This document shows, piece after piece, positions 21,701 to 26,854 of a DNA stretch of 26,854 nucleotides; the first letter of the stretch is position 1; the number at the start of each line of letters is the position of its first letter. Origin of the DNA: Lenisia limosa (taxonomy: Eukaryota > Breviatea); contig LPNZ01005678.1 in the NCBI GenBank assembly GCA_001655205.1, positions 1-26,854 of the forward strand, written 5' to 3'. The translations under genes and the position numbers were made by a program. The notes beneath the pieces were generated by a model that saw only the letters and a list, made by a program, of their open reading frames with translations, was not told where the DNA came from and searched no databases.

Positions 21701-23288
21701 CCCTCATGAAGGGTGACATCGGGACGGCAGTGTGCGTTCTTGCGGCTTGGGCCAGGCCAAAAGGCTCGGATGGCCTTTCAATGTGCCCCTCTCAGGTTTG
21801 AGATGGTGCTAATCCTGCACACGTCCCTTGTTATCACTCTCAGCTTAAAAAATGACCTTTTAGTGTCTTCGTTTTGCGACTCATCTCATTATGTTCCTCA
21901 GAGAATCTGGTAGAGGGAGGGATGTCAAATGATGTTCAATTTATGAGATCTCTTGATCGCCTGTTACACTCCTCCCCCCCCCCACAGGAGAGGATATCGA
22001 TAAATTAGCGATGGAGTCCCTGAGTAAGCAACAACCCCATAGCAGTGTTGTTGAGGCCTTGACCAGATTGGAGCTATTACCCTCGGATGTCGTCATCACA
22101 AGCTATATTTCGGTATGAATCAGATGAGATATAATCGGAACTTACCACGATTGTTTTTAGCAAACTCACGCCACAGCACCTTTTGGCATGGTCGAAGTTC
22201 AACCTTGTGCCGTGCTATATCTCGGAAGTTTCTGTTGACCTTCAACCCTCCACCATCAACCAGCTCTTCAAATCCCTTGTGTCCGAGCCAAATGAGGTGG
22301 GTTTTGATCGTCCTTGTCCGCTTATTCCGAAGGTTGTGGAACAGGTTCGGTACCTTCTGGTTCTCGAAGGTCTTCATTTACCGGAAGAAAACGAAGAAAA
22401 CATCCATGAGAGCCAGTTCACTCTCGATAATACTAACGGTAGGCATCCAAGATATCTTTCCTCGTACCTTCCCCCGCAGAATCAACTAGAATAGCCTTTG
22501 TTTTGTTTTTCAACAGTCTTTTTTTGCATCCATACACTACCCACTTCACTTGCCCCCTTCCCCCAGCAACATCAGCGATTGAAGAGTACCAAAAACACCA
22601 CTCAACAAAGCCGGCAACGTCACATCCGCTTTATGAGGAATGGCACCACCGCAGCATACAACTGGCAACGGTTGCCGAGGAGGTGAGTCATGCGGCGACT
22701 TTTGCCCACTTGTTCAATTGAGTTTTGTGTGTTGTCGCCTCTTTTTCGATGAAATGGTTTTGTTTCCAGACTTTGCATTTTATAGCACAGCACTGTCTGA
22801 AGGTGCTTCGAACCGGCAGCATCAGGAACCATGTTTTGGATGTGAGTGGAGGTGACCAACTTACTATGCTGTTCTCCGATTGTTTTACGATATTAGACGT
22901 CAGCTCAAGCAGAGGATCGCTTCGAATATCTACGTTCAGAATCTCTGCCGAGACATGTATGTTGGGTTTTTAGACAATTGTTAAGCTGCCACCCACTGAC
23001 ACACTAGGCATTCAGTTTGATTGACATGCTAATCTCCGTCGGCCGTCCGGATAGGGCATTTGCTGTCGTCAATATCATTTCCGACCCCTTCTATGCTGTC
23101 TATGAGGTAAGCTGCATTCTTTGCATAAGGACCAAGGAAAACGTCAGTCATCCCCCGACATATTGTTTCTTTGACCCATATCACAGACAATGAGCCCTCG
23201 CGACTTCACTGCAATTCTCGGCCTTCTGAGAAAAGCTTCGATTGACTGTATGGCGAGTGGAAAGGACTGTTTCGGATTCCCAATGTAG
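18742..23288 (+). CDS. NUP107: Nucleoporin Nup107 (Nup84), scaffold subunit of the nuclear pore Y complex
   Basis: Nup107 is an alpha-solenoid in the outer-ring Y complex of the nuclear pore. ATG 18742 starts a leader of about 170 residues rich in Pro and acidic residues (exons 18742-18786 and 18905 onward), as in other Nup107 N-termini. Diagnostic blocks follow in order: LDPDADVRDGVQWH and RFLEALWTLIRAG (20.6-20.9 kb), VGQPWRAASIEGG (about 21.04 kb), NPRHDLW plus KLERAIYAALSG (21.19-21.30 kb), WTDQLWVLLRAHYQQRL (21.4 kb), LRFATHLIMFLRESG (21.86-21.91 kb), PLYEEWHH (22.63 kb), EYLRSESLPRH (22.93 kb) and a C-terminus with FTAILGLLRKASID and GFPM at stop 23286-23288. Phases close across about 20 exons. 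One intron is only 37 nt (20418-20454). A G11 tract sits just inside the intron after exon 18905-18989, and a C10 tract precedes the acceptor at 21987. It is divergent from the REJ receptor. Confidence 0.9.
18994..19004 (+). repeat. G11 tract beside a Nup107 5' splice site
   Basis: The donor reads CTTG-GTTA-G11-TAAATAC, so the run begins 5 nt into the intron. Confidence 0.85.
21974..21983 (+). repeat. C10 tract in a Nup107 3' splice site
   Basis: C10 followed by ACAG is the acceptor for the exon starting GAGAGGATATCG. Confidence 0.85.
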
Positions 23289-23381
23289 TGCTGTTGTGAC
23301 GCGTTGTTCCCAACATAATACCCAACTTGACTACCCCAAACATGCATTCTAGAACTATTCTATCCACAGAAAAATACCAAA

Positions 23382-24995
23382 CTATTCCATATTTAACATG
23401 GGGTTTTCCAACTCCACAGGTTCCAGTTCTTGAATATCCACAAGTTCCTGAGATGTTAATATGAAAAAGAAGAAGACAGATCTTCTTACGTCATGGGCTT
23501 TGATGAGCGCACGCGCCACAGTCTGCGCGCGACTCACTGTCATTTGTTCGTTGATGCCATTGACAAGCTCATCACAATCTGAGTGGGTTACACCAAGAAT
23601 AATTTACAAAGGCAAAAGTGAAGGTTTGGTTTGAACCCAAGGGAATGCCACCAGTACCCACAAGTGTCATGGGAGGGAGCCTCATGAATGACGGCCATAA
23701 TCAAGTTGACAGTACTCCAGGTCAGCTCCAGGGGTGGCGGTGGTGACGTGGAGCTCAGGTATGGCAAGAGGGTGAGAAGACCATCAACACATTCGGAGAG
23801 GTACAGACCCTTCTGTATGATTGCAGGCCAAATGAGTTTTTCGATTCCCGAAAGGAAAAGATGGATACTTGTCGCACAGTGCCCTCCTAGACAATGTTGA
23901 TCTTTAACAAGCATATGAAGAAATCTCAAAATAGTTTTTTTTTATTTGACGATAGAGAAAACTGATCAAACTTACCGTCATTGAAAGCACCAATAAACTC
24001 AGGAATCAACTGGGCGATGTCTCTGAGCAGATTGTCGTCCACCGCATTGAAAACTCGATGGTCCCCGACAATTGTTCCAAACGAACCTAAGCAGTTAACA
24101 GATTGGCCATGATACTGTTGCATAAGCTCAAAAGCGATGTTCAGCATTTAAAATTAGGAGAAAAAGAGTGGGCTTTAGCCAGTTACTTATGATATTAAAT
24201 ACATAGAAATGAGAAATAAAAAATAAGGTTGCATCTGGTCGAAGCCGTCCACACCACCACGATATAATATGATTATGATAATCATATGGGAATAAATGAT
24301 GGGATAGTACAATATACCATTTGCAAAATATAATACTTACCCAAAATAAAGGTATGAAGACTTTTCAGCTCTTTTATGTCAATCGAAGGCATCTGAAATG
24401 ATAAGTTATGAGGAGCAGGGGTGCCAACCGAGAGGATGTCAACAAAGCAACGGAACACTTCGATAACGTGTTGAGGAGTTGTCTGTGTGTCACGTTCTGT
24501 TTAATCATAAATGAGCTTAATTACAGCGAGTCACATTGAAACCTCCCTCACCACATCCAGGCCACTGGAACACAATCCCAGAGAGGGCGGCAATAGAAGC
24601 AAACGCAGAGAGCCACATTTCGGATGCAATGCAGTTCATGGTAGTACTGGCAATGTTGCGTGAAATAATTGATAACTGTGCACCAAAGTGGGGACCTAAG
24701 CAAGTCAGAAAGAGGTTGGTTTATTAATATTATTGATCTGTTCAACTTGGAGAGTAAGCAAGCTCACTTGAGGGGTCCAGACGGAAGACCAGGAGTTTAA
24801 TGATCAGAATGCCAATGGCTCTGGATTGTGAACAAGAAAAATACACGAGAGCCAAGCGAGAAGTACTCACCTTTCTGTATCTGATGGATCGCTGAGATAT
24901 GGTCTCATAAGATTGATGGCGCTTTCAACAGCCTCCAAGGACAGGCCTGGTTTGTTAACAGGAAGTGGAAATAAACAACGAGCAGTAGCCAACAT
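23382..24995 (-). CDS. Helical-repeat (HEAT/ARM-like) protein, function not recognised
   Basis: Nine exons splice in phase from ATG 24995: 24871-24995, 24768-24820, 24552-24695, 24341-24496, 23976-24086, 23662-23886, 23490-23578 and the last, 23382-23447, ending in TAG, with all internal phases consistent. The product (about 325 residues) is almost all amphipathic helices, e.g. LSLEAVESAINLMRPYLSD, AIGILIIKLLVFRLD, QHVIEVFRCFVDIL, LLRDIAQLIPEFIGAF and CDELVNGINEQMTVSRAQTV, and ends with an acidic tail (VDIQELEPVELE). An importin/exportin-like C-terminus is a possible reading, but I see no diagnostic motif. In the frame of exon 24871-24995, tandem TAG and TAA stops lie just upstream of ATG 24995 with no usable acceptor between. 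Either this is the true start, or a frameshift or assembly error separates it from the exons further upstream. Confidence 0.62.
24267..24287. repeat. 21-bp near-perfect palindrome
   Basis: ATATGATTAT-G-ATAATCATAT is symmetric about its central base. It lies in the intron 24087-24340 of the helical-repeat gene. It may be no more than AT-rich chance. Confidence 0.7.
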
Positions 24996-25384
24996 TCGAA
25001 GTTACTAGGGAGGGCAACGGCTGCGATCCACATCACATGCTCCAGATATGAGATTCCTTCCGGGGGAGTGGCATTACTCGCAACTAAATGAACATAAGGA
25101 AAGAGACCTGAAACTTGCAAACAAACAGATGCATTAGGAGAAAGGTAAAAAAGGTGATGGTGCTATTAAGCAAATAATGGTAATGATTAGGTTTTATAAT
25201 ATTTTACAATAATTGAATTAATCCATAATATAGTATGATGTACGTTGTCGAAAGCAGCACAAAGTTGCAAGGCAAATAACAGTAGAAGCAGCATGATAGT
25301 CTATGTACCTTCGGGTAAAAATACACGCCGATTCCATTCAACTTATTTCAGCAACGCAATATTATGATTTTAAAGAAGTTTTTA

Positions 25385-25396
25385 CCCCCCCCCCCC
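25385..25396. repeat. C12 tract abutting a gap
   Basis: It reads TTTTTA-C12-AA and then N. On the minus strand it is G12-TAAAAA, close to the G11-TAAA at 732 and 18994. Confidence 0.85.
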
Positions 25397-25398
25397 AA

Positions 25399-25463
25399 NN
25401 NNNNNNNNNNNNNNNNNNNNNNNNNNNNNNNNNNNNNNNNNNNNNNNNNNNNNNNNNNNNNNN
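25399..25463. other. Assembly gap (65 N) next to a C12 tract
   Basis: The gap starts 2 nt after C12 (25385-25396) and interrupts the candidate second exon of the helical-repeat gene. Confidence 0.95.
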
Positions 25464-25721
25464 CCTCACGGATCTCCTCAAGTTGGGCTGTAACATTAAG
25501 AAAGGCACACAAGGGCCAATACTTTTTATATTTAACGTTAAATATAATTCGCATATTGCAAATATGGCGGTTGAAGATTGTGAGATGAATGTGACAGCAG
25601 ACGCCCAAAGAAGCCGCAAACGCATGTGAACGTTTCTTTTCCTAATGGAACAAATGGGCAGAACCTGCCTACCATGATACTCTTCAGGAACATCAAGGTC
25701 CTGAATATCAAGAAACGTCAT

Positions 25722-26156
25722 ATTCCAAAAAAAGTTTTTCTAAACTGAAATAATAGATCGTTGGGCAAAGAATGTTCAGGTGACTATCACAAATACAACA
25801 ACGGCAACCACTCCTGGCCCTGTTTTAAGTATGAAACGCAACTAACTCTTTAAATAGCCAAGGAATAGGTTTAGATTAAAGGTTGGAAGGTTTGTGCACC
25901 AACAAGTATTAAGGGCTGGATGGAGTATTTTAAAATATTCTAGCGAATTTACTGGAATTTTCATCTCTTTTCAGGTTTGGAACGGCCGGAAAAAGTCTTT
26001 TATTGAAAACTGTTGCCATTGGGACTGTCATGGTATCAAGTTCATAACAGGAAAGTGAATTGAATTGCCTCTTTCTGGGTATTGAAGGCTGTGGTGGAGC
26101 TTAGCTCTCTTGATAGCCAGTTTTTGTTCACTTGTTCCTTCTGAGTGTTCACAAAA
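25722..26156. promoter_or_regulatory. Divergent intergenic region before the transporter gene
   Basis: 435 bp of AT-rich sequence lie between the candidate start at 25721 (minus) and the transporter ATG at 26157 (plus). I see no ORF, RNA gene or clear motif beyond a TTTAAA near 25850. Confidence 0.45.
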
Positions 26157-26854
26157 ATGGGGATAGTACCGAAGTATCCACGTGAACTCGGCACTCCCGA
26201 TGAGTTGACGCCTCTCTCCAAGTTCAGATTGGTAAACAGGAGATTTTGAAGCAGAGCCGTTAAAGATTCCTATTCTTCCACCTCTTACACTCTAGTTATG
26301 TGCAACATTCTCTTATCTTGGTGTACAGTTCGGATGTGGGTTCCGGGAAGATTTTGGTCCACAATATATATTATGAATATTTGGTGTCATTCTTTTAACA
26401 CTTTAGGGGGCCTGCGTATTTTGTTCACAACCCCGATTTTCTCTTCCTTGGGGGTTCCATCTCTTTGGCTCTCTGTTGTGGTTTGTGGGGATGGCATTGA
26501 ATTGTTTTTTGACGATGATTGGCAGGCATTTCTCATATCTTAGTGGGCAGTGGGTCCTATTGTTGGATTCCTCGTTATGCCTCTCGCGGGAACCTTCTCT
26601 GACAAGTGAGGATTTAATCTCATGCTTCTTATCCCGTAGTTTGACGAGCTCATGGGGAAGAAGGCGTCCTGTTATTCTTTTTGGTTCTCTCACTATTAGT
26701 GGGCTGGGGAGAGTCAAAAGGCTTCATGGTCACGCTTGTTCCTTATTTTGCTTTATTGGTTACGCTGGGATAACAGAGGATTGTAAAATCGACTTGCTTG
26801 GTTTAAAAGATCCTCAAAAATGATATGAATTAACATTATATGATAAATACTGTA
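26157..26854 (+). CDS. GPH-family sugar:cation symporter-like transporter (SUT/SLC45-type), 5' part only
   Basis: ATG 26157 starts an N-terminal cytosolic leader (PRELGTPDELTPLSKFRL, exon 26157-26231). Exons 26296-26335 and 26407-26480 join to give the hallmark first helix, SYLGVQFGWGLRILFTTPIF, then SLGVPSLWLSVV. Exon 26544-26605 gives the second helix, WAVGPIVGFLVMPLAGTFSD. The exon from 26640 has the conserved loop LTSSWGRRRPVILFGSL. The order 'GVQFGW - TP - LG - GP - G - P - SD - R-S-x-GRRRP' is the signature of sucrose/H+ symporters and SLC45 proteins in the major facilitator superfamily. Introns of 64, 71, 63 and 34 nt separate these exons. From about 26700 the reading is uncertain: it stays open to a TGA at 26821, but the family needs about 12 helices, so I infer an intron and continuation to the right. 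Confidence 0.78.

Larger units (their letters stand above)
25010..25721 (-). other. Possible 5' exons of the helical-repeat gene
   Basis: ATG 25721 opens a 49-nt exon (25673-25721; MTFLDIQDLDVPEEYH) with a good GTAGGC donor. It joins in phase to 25464-25487 (AQLEEIRE), which runs into a 65-N gap. A further open stretch after an acceptor at 25084 (SNATPPEGISYLEHVMWIAA, 25083 down to about 25010) is coding-like. Its frame does not match the next exon. About 340 bp between 25130 and the gap is AT-rich, with nothing recognisable. Total coding content here is small, so a full karyopherin-sized N-terminus is not present. Confidence 0.35.

Noticed and set aside
23141-23350. Minus-strand ORF over the Nup107 C-terminus
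   Set aside because: The plus strand has a convincing Nup107 C-terminus with a stop at 23286; the minus ORF has no features.
24995-25721. Calling the minus-strand gene an exportin-7-like karyopherin
   Set aside because: The total coding content is far below about 1,000 residues and no family signature could be verified by eye.

Overview
This is nuclear DNA of an intron-rich but compact eukaryote. Every gene is split by GT-AG introns, many only 32-60 nt long. Genes lie 90-450 bp apart on alternating strands, and there are no operons, ribosome-binding sites or insertion sequences. The protein set (striatin, Nup107, a plant-MKP1-like phosphatase with gelsolin repeats, and a huge FN3/REJ/GPS surface protein) suggests a free-living unicellular eukaryote. 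The sequence alone does not let me name the lineage. Six N-runs interrupt the assembly.

Layout. (1) About 189-2467, minus: striatin, visible from the N-terminal coiled coil to the first WD repeat, probably continuing past the left edge. (2) 2798-5729, plus: a secreted-ectodomain, multi-pass membrane protein with the layout of fungal-type TRP-like (Flc/Pkd2) proteins. (3) 5942-9108, plus: dual-specificity phosphatase followed by gelsolin-like repeats, with the catalytic loop lost in an assembly gap. (4) 18441-9516, minus: a single-pass surface protein of about 2,560 residues with signal peptide, EGF-like cysteine cluster, FN3 repeats, REJ-like region, GAIN/GPS with a degenerate cleavage site, DUF4215-type Cys repeat, one membrane segment and a short tail. 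(5) 18742-23288, plus: Nup107. (6) 25721-23382, minus: a helical-repeat protein I cannot name; its 5' part is uncertain. (7) 26157 onward, plus: the start of a sugar:cation symporter-like (GPH, SUT/SLC45-type) transporter that runs off the right edge.

Genes 1/2, 4/5 and 6/7 are divergent pairs sharing 300-435 bp of upstream DNA. Genes 3/4 and 5/6 converge, and the 5/6 stop codons are only 93 bp apart. I reconstructed exon chains by hand; for genes 1, 3, 4 and 5 the splice phases close throughout, apart from junctions hidden in gaps and one donor choice in gene 4. Gene 2 has one phase conflict at a G11 tract, and gene 6 has an unresolved start.

The most unusual non-coding signal is a set of eight G/C homopolymers of 10-12 nt, all outside coding exons or at splice junctions. 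Three of them serve as the pyrimidine tract of a 3' splice site, and several sit next to assembly gaps. I found no CRISPR, tRNA, rRNA or recognisable transposon.
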